Shown: positions 25,343-41,449 of the stretch, one piece after another | Layout of the letters: the number at the start of each line of letters is the position of its first letter | Position numbering within the stretch: position 1 is the first letter of the stretch | DNA from: Glandiceps talaboti | Taxonomy: Eukaryota > Hemichordata > Enteropneusta > Spengelidae | Direction of reading: 5' to 3' | DNA: 64,000 nt | Assembly: GCF_964340395.1 (NCBI RefSeq) | Contig: NC_135561.1 | Coordinates: forward strand, 5,920,018-5,984,017 | Program-made: the position numbers and the translations under genes | The notes under the pieces: generated by a model | The model's database searches: none | Told to the model about the DNA's origin: nothing | Seen by the model: only the letters and a program-made list of their open reading frames with translations

Positions 25343-28300
25343 TATGTCAAAATGTTTTCCAATTACTAGCCAGACATGTTCCATATATTAACATACATTG
25401 TATCTCTGTGGACTGTAGAATAACCTCGACGGTCTGCTACTCTGTCTGATATCTCTATTTGGTTTTTGGTCGAACACCCAATTCATATCAACCATGACAC
25501 AACTCAGAAAGTCGACATAGGGACATCAGTAAATGGAGAATTGCTTACAGCAAAATGCAACAGATGTTGACGATCTGTTGAAAGCTGTATGGATTGACTG
25601 AAGACAGACAAATGACAGTTAGTTTTCAGATTAATGTAGATGTCTTTTTGTATCAATGTTAACTTGTAACATTGGACTGCCATACTATATTCTTCCACAC
25701 AAAATTATACAATATATTAACTTTATAGATTCTATGAAGGCTTGTTGTTTAAAATTTGGCATGGAATGTTGTTCTACAAACATCCAAAGCATAAAATATT
25801 TTCTTCAAATTGAAATTGAGTTCGCATTTGCAAATTTGGCGAATGTTAGCGCGAACACAGCTATACATTTGTATGACTAGACAGGGAGACAGAGATTGAA
25901 ACCACGGATAGCTTCTAGACTACATCTTGTTATAGATACACCATCAGAATACAAAAGATGAAAATGCTGTATGACGTCATAAAATATGTTGTTCATTTTC
26001 ACAGAAAATAATTTTTGAATCAAGCTTCTTGTGTTTTATAACCCCCCCCCCCCCCCACACACACACACACAACAACAATGTTATCTAGCAGAGAAATACA
26101 CAAACATTTGAAAAGCGTTTTTTTTCAACTTCTTGGCTCTCATGATTGGTCCTTACTATATTCAAATTACCCATTCCTGGTATTCAATTGGCTGACAGGT
26201 TCAGACAGCTTCGGCAGTTTACAGCCAAGTAGTTTGCTTACATATTGAAAATTTTCTAAGCAACCTTGAGTCAACTCTTACTTTTCAGTACTGGACAATG
26301 AGTTCTTCTAAATTCATAGCTCAAAATTGGCATACAATACAAACCAATCGTAAGTGTAGACTTGTTTACGTCATAGAGTACTTGTAATTCTCAATCAAAA
26401 TCATTTCATTGTACAAGTTATAACTGATCATTGTACGTATTCACTCAAACTGCTTTTATCTATCACTACTTCATTTTCATGTCTTCTATCGCATATGAAA
26501 CAAACCATCTGCTGTTAGAAAATTCACTTACCGACAGTGTATTATCATTCATCTCACTTTTCTTTTATCACCTATATTTAACCGACACTCACTATTGACA
26601 TTACAGCCTGTAATACACTCATATGTATGAAATATTAATGCTTTTGTTCAATTTAGTATCTTCTTGCAAAGTTGATAATATGGACTAGCATATAATAGTT
26701 ATACACTGTCACACACATACAAGAAGCGAAGTATATCTATTCAGATTAAAACTGTTGCCTTTACTGAGATTCATGTATTTGATGAGAAAATCCAAAAATA
26801 ACACAATGTTTATAGTTTCATCACATATTATTCAATGCCATGCCAGCAATCTAAAATTCTACAAACTGAATTTACATCAAAGGAAAGGTCCAGTCAGATT
26901 TATTTCTGCATTCAGTACACTTGTATTGATTACTGCTTAAATCATGTTAAGGGTGATAAAATAACCTCGTGGTAACTTTCTCAACTCTGAAATCTTATAA
27001 AGAAGTCGCATTATACTTGTCACATGTTCCGCCATTTTGGGGATTTCCTGCAAGGATTCATGGGAAATACTTTTATAGGTGACGTGATATTTATCTGAAT
27101 CTCCTTGACTTGAGACTCATTGTATTTGTCAACACACAGCGGTTGGACTTTTTATTTAAAATACTGACACTTGGACATTTGTTGTTTTCAGTATGGCACT
27201 GATTTTGACAACACGCATGTAAAAATCAGTTCCCTATTTTTAAATTTAGATGTTCACCTGACGCAATAAAAACCCACTAACACACTCTACTCCAGCATGC
27301 TTAGGATTGTTGCTATTGTACAGTGTTAAAAATGATCATAAAAATCACAATAAAAATGTCATTCCTACCATGCAATACCTAACTCATACAACGTACGTTT
27401 CACTTTCATTTTCATGCTCTGTGTTAATGTCAACCACAATCATATTAACTTACTAAATCCAATCACATTTACGTAGAAACTTCACAAACTTTTACACCTG
27501 ATACTAATTCTAAATGACACAGGAAGAATTCAGTGAAATATATACACTGGCAGAATGAAACAGAAGACTGCAAGTCAACTGATTACACCATTGGCCGAAT
27601 TAATCTTAATCACCATGACATACTTTTGTGTACACTATCATCAATTTACCTAAACCATTGTGTACATTTCATGACTAATGAAGGTGTCACATTTCACTAG
27701 ATTCAACCAGACTTAGAATTGACTCTTTCATCCTTCATCTAAATCACTCGTACATTTCACTTACAAATAACCAACACATGCTTCCTCTTCCATTATCAGC
27801 GGTTAGCTATATCATTTTATAATGTCGGTGATCACTTGAAAAGAAATTGGTTTTCTTTATTATAATTATCTTCATGTCATATCATAGTCTTTCTTACATA
27901 TCAAACATTAGATGAATGTTTTTGTTTTTAAACTCACAGCTGTTTTATTTGGGGGTTTTCTCACATTTTTTTCTTCATTTTTTCATATATTTTTTTGGAA
28001 GGAGGGAAAGGTACATGCATCAATAAAACTGAGTAAGACACCACACAGGTTTGGTCTGGAGCAATCATACAAAGACATTTTGTCTCATATCTCAAATTAC
28101 AACCATGCTACAGGACAGCATAGTTTTGGTGCATATAATTAAGACTTTATTTGAGATCACATCACTACCAAACTATATTTCACAATATATTCCCTCACAT
28201 TGCCAAAATAAAACAAACACACTGAACACTGACATTGTGTCAAACACAAACAGATAGGTTTTCAGTATTTACAAGACCTTTGCTTAAAAAACGTAACTTT

Positions 28301-29027
28301 ATTTTAGCCGGCCATATCCATCCATCCATGCATCATATGCATATAGTTTATAGTGTTTTAACAATTTACAATGACCACATATCTTCATCATTTGTTAATC
28401 TACCTATCAATTTCACAATACTCATCTCCAAGGCATATTCCCTGTTTCCTTATCTTTCTTAAGAAATCAGTTACTTCCTACACACATTCAAACAACAATT
28501 TCAAATGACAAGTTAAAAGACATGTGAACTGTTTTCCACTGAAAATGAAATTGATAAGTATAAAATGTCATCTCAAAATATAAATATTCATTACTCATTT
28601 AATGCATAACCTAATAATGATTATTGAGTTCTGACTGACACAAGCATCTGCCTTGTCAGTTTCATGAACTCACCATCAGAAATGAACACATTATATTACT
28701 GTAGATATACGCAGCTGTTTAAAATTCAGTGACCTTAATTCCATGCTTAATGTGGGCAAAGTACTAACAAAGGTCAAAGTCAGAATGACTAGTCCACATT
28801 ACATGTTTCATAATGCATAAACAAGATACATGTATATACATTTCAAATTAAGTTCTACAGTTTCATATATTTCTGTATTAATTTCATCTTTTTAATTGTC
28901 CATACATGTCCATGTATATGTGTGTCTTTAACAAGAATAAACTTGACTATAACATCAAATACCACACATTGTATAAATAATACACAGTAATGGTTCAATG
29001 ATTTCACTTCCTATCTAAAGTCGGTTT
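25343..29027. other. Non-coding; C-run and CA tract
   Basis: Holds a run of 15 C followed by a short CA tract (26042-26070). No exon-like sequence recognised. Confidence 0.4.
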
Positions 29028-29965
29028 ATACTATCGTACATCGGTTTATACTATCAGATTCAATGTTGTACATTTCATACAACAATGTTAATGCTATACC
29101 TAGATTAATAATCATATATGTCATTCAATTTTGTAGATTGCATACAATACTAATAGTGATACGCCATCTAGACTTTACATTATAGTGTACACCACTGTAT
29201 TCATGTACATTTCATACAATATATGTTCTTATTGCTATCTTGACTAATAGCATCATACATTCAGATTCACTTATAGCGCATTCATGATTCAATGTACATT
29301 TCATATCACAATAGTATTACACTCTATCTAGACTTTCATTGATTCATGTACATTTCATACAACAATACTATCTAGACTCTTTACTGTACATTCTGATTCA
29401 ATTTCAATGTAGTACATTTCATGCAACAATACCAATAGTCTATCTAGACTTATAGCGCATTCATGATTCAATGTACATTTCATATCACAATAGTAATACC
29501 CTATCTAGACTTTTAATGATTCATGTACATTTCATACAACAATACTATCTAGACTATTTATCCTACATTCAAATTCAACGTTGTACATTTCATATAATAA
29601 TATTAATTCTCTATCTAGACTCATTATTATAAGGTGTATCAGTGTGCCCTCTAAGACAATTTGATGTGTCACTGACACACAATTTCTAGTGATGCACGAA
29701 AATTTGGTGTTCCCCTATCTCTTTCTATGTGGTGACTCACAAGAAATCCTAGTTTCTCTCATTTTGAATCACAACAACAAAATTTGGCTATCAAACTTCA
29801 AAGCACACTGTAGTAGTGTATATTCATATACATAGCATATAATACTACCAAGACTAACCATCAATACATACATTCAGACTCAATGTTCTACATTTCATAC
29901 AATAGTAATAGTCTATCTAGACTCATAGTGCATTCATGATTCAATGTACATTTCATATCACAATA
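29028..29965. repeat. Degenerate minisatellite with nested MITE
   Basis: Imperfect units of the type GATTCATGTACATTTCATAC...CAATACTATCTAGACT repeat irregularly at about 45-60 bp. A family 3 element (29640-29810) interrupts the array, so the array is older than that insertion. Confidence 0.6.
29640..29810. mobile_element. MITE-like element, family 3, copy 2
   Basis: Nearly the same interior as 4591-4769 in the same orientation. The left terminal repeat CAGTGTGCCCTCTAA is intact; the right one has decayed to AAGCACACTG. It sits inside a minisatellite array. Confidence 0.65.
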
Positions 29966-30552
29966 CCCCTGATACTGATATGACATTCTTTTCTATCTAC
30001 ATTTATACAATTGTCAATTTCACCGTTAAATCAGGAAATGAACTCGTTTCAACTGGAACCAATCAGCTGCTCACAACAATTCCCACCATATTGTACTGTC
30101 ACATCATCTCTCCAATAAATGAATAGATACGGTCACAAACATTTGAAATCAATTACTTTATACGGCTGATAAAAATGATAAAAAACGATCACACCCAGTT
30201 TTCTTCTTTGAGGCATTATTTAGATAAAATTAGCAGAATCAGCTGTCACAATTTTCAATTGTAAAACCCTAGAAACCAGCACCCATAAAAACACAATAAA
30301 AAAGCATATGGGGTATTAGGGGGTCATGATTTACATAATATATTCACACTAATTTAGCAACATATGCCCAGGTAGAGGAAACCTTTGTAAATTCATTTAT
30401 ACCATATTTGATTCATATCAAACAAAGTATTTCCTTGTATGAAACCTATGAAGTGGAAAAATGTTCTTTACATGTCAACAACCTATGAACAAAAACTTCT
30501 GCTTAGACTACAATGTTTGATATTTACAATATGTGTGCTGCATTACTCATAT

Positions 30553-30917
30553 TAGGTCTAAAAAAATGTTCGTTCCCGTCACCCGACCCCACCTAGTTTT
30601 TCATTGCTGACCCTACACTTTTTTTTACATATTCAAGAAAAAATTAATAAAAATCAAGAAAACCGTGAAGTCTCATGACAAATAGTGGATGTGGAACTGC
30701 CATCAACTTAAAAAGACAATATAAAACTGTTCTTGCAATTTGTAATGGCTGTACATCTGATAGGAAGAAAACAATAACACAGAGACCATATGGAAAACAA
30801 CGGAAAACAGTACTACCTGAACTAAACATTCACACATGGAGAAAAAAAAATTAAAATAAATTAAATCTAGTATTCTAAAATTGATGGTAATTGGAACCAC
30901 ACATTTTTTAAGGCCTA
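30553..30917. mobile_element. MITE-like element, family 9, copy 1 (365 bp)
   Basis: Left end GGTCTAAAAAAATGTTCG with TTCCCGTCACCCG, right end GGTAATTGGAACCACACATT...AAGGCCT: inverted repeats of roughly 30 bp with mismatches. The interior (TAATGGCTGTACATCTGATA, then GGAAGAAA) matches the copy at 39892-40223. No open frame is shared between the copies. Confidence 0.65.
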
Positions 30918-33477
<2,560 letters not shown>

Positions 33478-33479
33478 TC

Positions 33480-33660
33480 AATCGGCGCGCAAAATGATCA
33501 CAAGTAACAAACAGTGACTTCTTCCCCACGAAAGTTTCCGGCGCTGCACCTAAGAAGACATTGCTAGTGGAAATCGACAAGATGTCCGCCCGTATGACGT
33601 CAGTTACCCACAATGCACAGTTGAAGGGGATTCCGGAAGTTACAAGTTTACAACGTTCAC
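33480..33660 (-). promoter_or_regulatory. Probable scrib promoter (CpG-rich, CRE and ETS motifs)
   Basis: A short CpG-dense stretch just upstream of the scrib ATG, unlike the CpG-poor surroundings. It contains a perfect CRE, TGACGTCA (33595-33602), an ETS core CCGGAAGT (33633-33640) and an ACCCACAATGCA motif. No TATA box is evident. A 63-codon plus-strand frame starting at 33561 overlaps it, but nothing marks that frame as a gene. Confidence 0.55.
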
Positions 33661-33871
33661 TGTACATGGCTCAGATTTCGCATCTGGATTATTCGGCGAC
33701 TCTAACCCAGTACTCCTATATTAACACACAAAGCTGGTTTTTAATTAAGTAGTTTTTGCAAACAAAAAGAATGGTCAGTTCTATGAGGACATTACATGTC
33801 AACGACAGAACAAAAAGCGGTAAAAACAAATCCATTCAGCAAAAAAATATTTCACCCTTATATTATGGACG

Positions 33872-33923
<52 letters not shown>

Positions 33924-35330
33924 TATAGCGCTTCTCATCCCATCCCAACTTTGTTGTACGAAGCAGAAGTCGAACTCTCCGCTAAAGAAACATAGAGTAG
34001 GGGAGGGTAAGCGAACAAACAAACACTAAATTTGGCCAGGTATGTAGAGTGCATTTTACAAAAAATCAATTTAACTAAATAAAAAAACCACATACAACAG
34101 CAAGGCAAGTCGGAAATTAAAGCAAAATAAAAATTGTTTACATGAAAATATATCAAGCCTTATTGTACTGAGAACTTGTTTTCTGAAATAAATGATAGGC
34201 AAGTGATTTCTCCCACACACTAAAATATGTTCCCATGGGGTTAAGCTTAATACAAGTAAGTGATTACTAGTATATCTTCCTTATGTCTTGCATTTGCCAT
34301 GAATTGTTTCAGCCTTTCAGTTGACCGCACTGAAATTATATAACTTCTATTTTTAGCTTTATTGGGGATTGTATTTTACACTATTTGTGTATTTATATCT
34401 GTTTCGCACTTTCGGTTCGTTGAGTTGATGAATTGCACGAGGATATATATATCAAATTTCAATATAGATGTTGTGAATTTCATCCAGACAATTTTACATC
34501 CACAAGTAATTTCCGAATTCGCTTCCCTTAAATTATCTGCCGCCACTAGTGGAAACTACGTGACTTGTTCGGTAATTCTGAGATGTTTTACGAAATCTGA
34601 TCGATATCACTAGATTGTCTCCCTAAAAGGATACTGTTTTCACGACGCAAAGTTTAGTTGTGACGTAGGCGTGACAAAGAATCTGTCTGCATTTCTACTT
34701 GTCTGTCTGTCTGTCTGTCTGTAAAGAGTGTGAAAAGTGTTAGTGAAACAAACACACTGAATCGATAGAGTGTGTTTGTTCCTTGATAGATTTCACACTG
34801 GAAAATCGTCATAGACTAAAACGCAAAATGATTGCGTCATAGATATGCAAATTTGGTCAGAAGAGGGGTTATTAGGTTCGGTAATATTGCGATTCATACA
34901 GTCCCAGAGGTGTTTATGGCAAAGTATAGTCAACAATAACTGATCTTGTCTTTGATCTTGAGTTCCCGGTGTGAAAATGGAATCACAAATATGATTTTTA
35001 TCAAAAAAATAAACTCTCGCGAAACTGGTCGATGTGGTTCATCACCTTGTTAGTGTGTATACTGCAAGGAATCTACATTCGAAATTATATGAAAGTATTA
35101 TTTTGTACATTGTACAATCTTTAGTACGTCAAAAAACATTAAGCGGGTCAGTAAGAAATTTAAGTATTTGGAGGATATAGACAATACATAAAGAAGGACA
35201 TTGAGTACTGGTATTAGTTTGCAATAACAAAAAATAGTACCAATGGCATTGTAGCATAACTGTACAGTTTTTAAAATTGTCTGTCTCACATGCTGATCCA
35301 TACTAGGTATGGGTGTTCATATTTGCTGAA
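33661..35330. other. Intergenic; ACAG repeat and small hairpin
   Basis: Between the divergent scrib and YTHDF genes. Holds (ACAG)n at 33867-33922, (CTGT)n near 34702-34723 and an 11-bp hairpin ACAAACACACT/AGTGTGTTTGT near 34747-34775. No gene recognised. Confidence 0.45.
33867..33922. repeat. (ACAG)n microsatellite
   Basis: Preceded by three GGAC units; about 12 ACAG units. Confidence 0.9.
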
Positions 35331-35730
35331 TGATTACCCAGTTGCCTATCCAGCCCTCTTGTTATCTTCGCAATGTACGCGATCATTTGGCTGTTGCTAT
35401 GGGCGTTGCTAGACATATTTGTATATATTTTTTTTAATGTTCGTTCATTTGTCTATGAATACCTAATGTTATCTTTGTGATATACATCATCAGATGGCAG
35501 TTGCTACGGGCGTGGTCTTGTTGCTAGGCATATTTGCATACACTTTTGAATGTTTGGTAACTTGTCTAAGAATCCCTGTTGTTATCGTTGTGAAATACAC
35601 GTTTGGCTATTGCTATGGGTGTTGCTAGGGATATTTGCAAACATATTTTACTGTTTACTCACTTACCTACCAGATGATGTTGTTATTTTAGCAAAATATA
35701 CTGGCATGTGGTTGTTTTAAGATATACATT
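35331..35730. repeat. Degenerate tandem repeat, about 112-120 bp, 3-4 units
   Basis: Each unit has TTGTTATC(T/G)T...TTGGCTGTTGCTATGGGCGT, then TGTTGCTAG and ATATTTGCA. The fourth unit is strongly decayed. Confidence 0.65.
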
Positions 35731-36187
35731 TTTGACCAAAATTCACATTTTTATACCTAATTTGCATATCATATCACGGATGAGATCATTAAATGCTTAA
35801 TATTTCCCTTCGGGGAAAATACAAAAAATGTACTTATGTGGGATGCCGTTTGGCGTACATCTTGAACAGCGCCATCGACGGTAAGAAGTATGTATGTGAC
35901 AGGGCCAGGGTGTCAAAATGTCTTCATGAGTCGGGGCACAGTGACACAACTAACCAGATGTAAACTGAATACTTTCTGTAAGGGCAAAAGGTTTAGTTTT
36001 TTGTTCAAACACACATTAATTGTTGGAATGCAAAATTATGAGCCATAACTATCATACATGATGTACCCCATAATTGGCAAACTAATTTTACCAATCTACA
36101 GGAAATTTGATTACCCAAAATCAATAATAATGCAAAGACATCATTAAGATAGCTACATCAACAAGCTTTACAGGACACATATACACA

Positions 36188-36233
<46 letters not shown>

Positions 36234-36318
36234 TATATACATACATACATACATACATACATACATACATACATACATACATACATACATACATACATAC
36301 ATACATACATACATACAT

Positions 36319-36377
<59 letters not shown>

Positions 36378-38340
36378 AACACAATCACACACAAATCACC
36401 AAAACATTAGTGCATTGCGAAATATAATGAATCGTGAAAAAACAATCAACAGATTAATCATTACCATTTTTTTCATACAAAAAGCAAAACATAAATATAG
36501 ACACATATCATTGCAAGAACAAAGTATCTCCCCATTGAGACTATGTATCTATCTATTCTGTGAAAGGAAAGCCAGGCTTTAGTTGTATAATAATCGTGGT
36601 ATATCAGACTAAATTTACATAAAATTGGAACATTGTTTGTATAAATCGGTCCTAAGTAGCCCTAGCTTATAATGTGAATTTCTTAATGGACATTATGATT
36701 TCCACATTGGAAAATGAACTCCATGCATATTGCAAAGTCCCCTATTTTTGTGTGATGTAAATCACATTTTTTTTTCCATACTCATACTGCATGTATCATC
36801 ATCTAAGTTTGAATGGATTTTTAGAGTCGTTTTGGCGGGATGCAGAATGGCGCCCTCGGCGGCAATCTCTGGAGGGTTTCAGAAAGCCGATATGTTTGCA
36901 TGGACATTGATATCGATTTGGCCATAGACGTTGGAGATGATTTGACTGTTGTCCAGGTATAACGTTTTTGAATGATTCACTTAGATTTGTTTGAAAACAA
37001 TATAGATAACTCTGGAAAATTCTGTAGGTATCCTGTAATTTTGATGATGGTAATTTCAAAATGTAGATAAAAAGTTAGGAACTTTGTTCGCTTCACATTG
37101 CATTGACCACTAGACTGAAAGATTCAACTTTGTTGGCGCTATATGCTTTTATGCATCAACGAATCTTTCATAATTCTAATTGGCCCATTTCCTTGGGGAG
37201 GGGGAGAAGGCACTCCCCAAATGTTCAGATGGGGTTGTGAAACCCAAATACAAATCATCTATCCATATATATAATCGAAAAAACGTATTATTAGGGAAAT
37301 CACTGGACAATTACCTTTATTTGCTGTGAAGGTATTTCTAAAGCACAAAGACATTGCCACTGTTACCGTCACCATGGTTACAGATGAAATGTCGACCCAT
37401 GTTTAGGGATTTTTTCATGAAGAAGAGACATATTTGGGCGCGGCAGGTAAGTAGTCTACTAGTGATATTAGAGAAACAACCATACGATATGTCTCCTTCT
37501 TTTCATATTTTTCTCACATCTACTTCATCACTCTGTGCATGAATGAACCATTTTTACACATTCAAATCGATGAAAAGCTAATAAATACCGCCCTCTCTGT
37601 TCAAAATTAGCACTCTCTAAACCACACATGGGGGAGCTGCGCTAGATATCTACAAACTGAAAGTTTAACTTGTACCTTCTATACACTCTCTGCTTCTGTA
37701 ACTTTAGTTTAGACACGCTTGCTCACCTGACCAAGTATGTATTTGTAGCTCAATAAATTGCAAACAGCTAAAAGGTATGTAAAAAAAAAAATAAAGCGTT
37801 CACACATTTTTTCCCCTTCATTATGGGGGTTACAAACAAGGACTTGTTTTAGTTAGTTTTTATTTTAACTAAGAAAAACATATTAGAGTTGTTTAACCAA
37901 TTAAAATAAAAAATAAAAACCTAATTCTTAAGATCAATTCATCTTCCATTGATAAAGTTTGATCTAATTTAATTTGAATATAAAATCGATATTGGTATTT
38001 CATAGACCCTGCAGAGTGACTACATCTTACACTTTAACAATATATTCTTAGCTGCTCTTCGCATGTGGAGAGAAAGGACGCCCCCATCGTGAATTGGAGT
38101 CACTACTCTCCTTTTTCCTTAAATGTGTACTTCTTAAGCTTCTTTTCCGTCGATTTTATAGTGTTCGTACATTCTTACGTTGCATGAGCAACACTTCAAA
38201 ATGTAACAGTGATGGAGTTGAAGAATTTAGAATGTAATGATGGGAATGGTAGATAGACACGATTAGTATCGCTTGATTGTTTTGCTTCTTACGTCTTTAC
38301 GTTTGTGATGTCATTTTTTCTCTTTTTGATCGGGTAATAA
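35731..38340. other. Intergenic; compound microsatellite and a small GC-rich patch
   Basis: Holds the CA/CATA tract (36186-36376) and a GC-richer patch at 36830-36960 with a short open frame (see findings). No recognisable gene. Confidence 0.4.
36186..36376. repeat. Compound (CA)n-(CATA)n-(CA)n microsatellite
   Basis: A CATA core of about 100 bp is flanked on both sides by CA tracts. Open frames of 74-87 codons on the minus strand are artefacts of the period. Confidence 0.95.
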
Positions 38341-38346
38341 AAGATT

Positions 38347-38669
38347 TCGTATCGTATCGTATAGTATCGTATCGTATCGTATCGTATCGTATCGCATCGT
38401 ATCGTATTTGTAGATGATACTCTAGCAAGTGTCACAACTAGATATCTCAGTGATATACTTAATATTTTCAAGACATTGTAAACACAGTGTTTCTCTTGGT
38501 ATATTTCCTTGCCAATGTCACTTCTTGTGTACACGGCTTAATAAATAAATAAATAAAAAATAAATAAATATCGTATCGTATCGTATCGTATCGTATCGTA
38601 TCGTATCGTATCGTATCGTATCCTATCGTATCCTATCCTATCCTATCCTATCGTATCGTATCGTATAGT
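38347..38669. repeat. (TCGTA)n pentamer arrays flanking a LINE-like tail
   Basis: Two TCGTA arrays (38347-38407 and 38570-38669) bracket about 160 bp that ends CACGGCTTAATAAATAAATA with further TAAATAAA units, the look of a retrotransposon 3' tail. The right array also contains CCTATCCTATCC variants. Confidence 0.7.
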
Positions 38670-39480
38670 ACCGCATAACTTAGGCACGGTTATACTAATC
38701 TAAAAGTAAATATTTTGACATTTGACTTTTACAGCTGGTTTATATAGAAAATAGTCAAGTCCTCTTGTGTGATTTCCTAGTTTCAAATAAACTATTAAAA
38801 TGTACTAAACTATACAATAATAGATTAGCAGTGGTAGGATAATTTATTACAGTGACACGAAGTAAAGTGTGACACGTTTATCTACAAAAAAATACAATAC
38901 ACAACCTCCCAGCCAAATGGGCTTTTACCATGTATTTGTCACCTAATTAGTGGATGAAACATAGCTAAAACAGAATGAGGGGCATATAATAATAATGATG
39001 ATGATTTAATTTCTTAAAAAGTGCACTACACTGCCTCTCAGTGCTCTTTACAATACTGAAAACGTGGTTAAAAGGTAAAACAAAACATTACAAATAAAGT
39101 AAACAAGGCTAAAATGGCAGCGACAGCATGAAACCACGTCCCAAAAATGATTTCATTGCACGAAAATCACACATGGTAATATTGCCTAAAAAGTTGAGTT
39201 TTAAGATTGCGAAATATCATGAACAACTTAAAAGGCTAAAAAGGAGAATCAGAAGTTTCAAGTATAAATGTTTCATTGATTATTAAAATGCTGACAAATC
39301 GGAAGTAGGTGAATATATGCATAAAAGGAGGAAGTTTTTCAGACACTAAATAATGTAACAGTGTTTCATATTCAACAACTGAGTGACGTCATTCCAAGAC
39401 GTTTGTCAACAATGCGGCGATGAAACTTATAAACTTTTGACCAAAATTTGACCTCAGTCCATCTATGTACTAGTTAGTCA

Positions 39481-39690
39481 ACGAGTTCGGGAGGGTTATA
39501 TGCCAATTTTGGCACATAACCCTACCAAACGAGTTGTCTATCTTACTTATACTACGACGTGATTGGCTAAAACGGATCTTTAGAATCTTTTTATTTTCAT
39601 GTAATATAGATCACACCCCTTGTTATGACTCCATTATAATCAAACGAAATCAAGGCCTCTGATTGGCCAAGTTGGTCTAGCCGTAGTATA
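39481..39690. repeat. Inverted-repeat sequences, possible MITE relics
   Basis: A hairpin AGGGTTATATGCCAATTTTG/GGCACATAACCCT lies at about 39492-39525. Next to it, TTATACTACG...GATTGGCTAA is mirrored by TTGGCCAAG...CGTAGTATAA about 130 bp further on. Confidence 0.4.
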
Positions 39691-39891
39691 AATAATTATG
39701 GTCTGCACCGACATTTTGAAGCCAGACGAAATGCTAAATTAAAAGTTGCCATGTTATTGCACAATATCACAATTACAATCACAAAACTAAAAATAGTTAA
39801 CCAGGGCAGGGCAGGGCAACCCCACATGGTTGATGTAGCTGTAAGAGTGCAACATTTTCCTCAATAAATCTTTAATACTGATTTTATCTTG

Positions 39892-40223
39892 GGCCTAAAA
39901 AATAATTGGTTGGTTCCGGTTACCCGATCCCATCTAGATTTTCACTGCCAAGAAAAAAATAATGAAATCGCACAAATTGGGAAGCCTCACGAGGCATAGT
40001 GGATGCGGAAACTGACATTGACTTAAAAAGAACTGTTCTTCCAATCTGTAATGGCTGCACATCTGATAGGAAGAAATAAATAACACAGAGACTATTTTGA
40101 AAACAATGGAAACCTGAACTAGACACTCACTCATGAAAAATAAAATAAAATAAAAAATCTACCTGCCCCACCTATTCTAAAATTGAGCGTAATCGGAACC
40201 ACACATTTTTTTTATTAGGCCTT
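39892..40223. mobile_element. MITE-like element, family 9, copy 2 (332 bp)
   Basis: Ends GGCCTAAAAAATAATTGG with GGTTCCGGTTACC, and GTAATCGGAACCACACATTT with TTATTAGGCC. Same orientation and same interior as 30553-30917, with small indels. Confidence 0.68.
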
Positions 40224-40228
40224 ACTAT

Positions 40229-40616
40229 CTTACATACATACAAACAAACAAACAAACAAACAAACAAACAAACTAACTAACTAACTAACAAACAAACAAA
40301 CAAACAAACAACTCACTCACTAACTAACTCGCTCACACACTGGGTAGCTAACAACGAACTAGAACTAAATCAAAATAACTAACGAAGGAATGAACTTAAT
40401 TGTCTAGTTTTATCACAGGGCGCTCAGGCTTAATTAGTTATGTTTACGAAAACAAACAAACAAACAAACAAACAAACAAACAAACAAACAAACATATATA
40501 CATACACACATACATACATACATACATACATACATACATACATACATACATACATACATACATACATACAAGCAAACAAATAGACAGACAGACAGACAAA
40601 CAAACAAACAAATACT
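40229..40616. repeat. Compound AAAC / CATA / ACAG microsatellites
   Basis: CAAA units (40229-40310), a 140-bp break, then AAAC units, CATA units (about 40501-40570) and ACAG/CAAA units. Confidence 0.9.
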
Positions 40617-40906
40617 GACGCAAAAAAACAACAGAGTAATTACATAGCAGTATCGACAATGTTGCTATGCAACAAGAATTATTCCGAAATCTTCACAATT
40701 GTCATAATCACATCATTGTTATGATATAAATATCTAAATGGATAGAAAGCTGTCATTATGGAAATTGTTTCAATTTTTTAAAAACAATTTGATAACTGGC
40801 ACACGTTGACATCTTGCATATCTCATATGCTTTGGTTGGTATGTAGCCATGCATGGATGTATTATAAGGGGAGATGATTCATGTAAAGTATATTTCTACA
40901 TAATAT

Positions 40907-41098
40907 ATGAATGAAATGAATGAATGAATGAATGAATGAATGAATGAATGAATGAATGAATGAATGAATGAATGGATGGATGAGTGAGTGAGTGAATGGA
41001 TGGATGGATGGATGAATGAATGAATGAATGAATGAATGAATGAATGAATGAATGAATGAATGAATGAATGAATGAATGAATGAATGAATGAATGAATG
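40907..41098. repeat. (AATG)n microsatellite
   Basis: About 190 bp of AATG with GGATG and GAGTG variants in the middle. Confidence 0.95.
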
Positions 41099-41449
41099 AC
41101 ATTATTCAATACATTGAGACATTACTTTCGCTACATCCATGTCATATTTTCACTTGACACTTTAAATATCCCCTCGCCGGGGTGCTATGAGATAAGTTTC
41201 CCTTTCTCTCCTCATGTGAGGTACTCGACAACGTCTGCATGTTCTTGTTGTTATTGCTGCTGCTGTGCAATAAAAAAATCATACATAGTAAAATTCGTCG
41301 AACCAATCAAAATTTTAACTTTTCAAAATGGTATTATCGCGCTCATTCAATAATCGCCGGCATTTGTTCTTTTAGCATCTGTGCACACATTGAATACATC
41401 TATATGGTTTCCCGGCAGCTGACTCAGTTCAAAGGTTGCAGCCCTTATC

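Noticed and set aside
33561-33752. 63-codon plus-strand frame in the scrib promoter
   Set aside because: It lies over promoter motifs, with no donor site or family similarity; more likely chance in CpG-rich DNA.
36121-36394. Cys/Val/Tyr/Met-rich frames on the minus strand
   Set aside because: Translations of CA/CATA microsatellites.
40879-41109. Ser/Ile/His/Phe repeat frames
   Set aside because: Translations of the AATG microsatellite.
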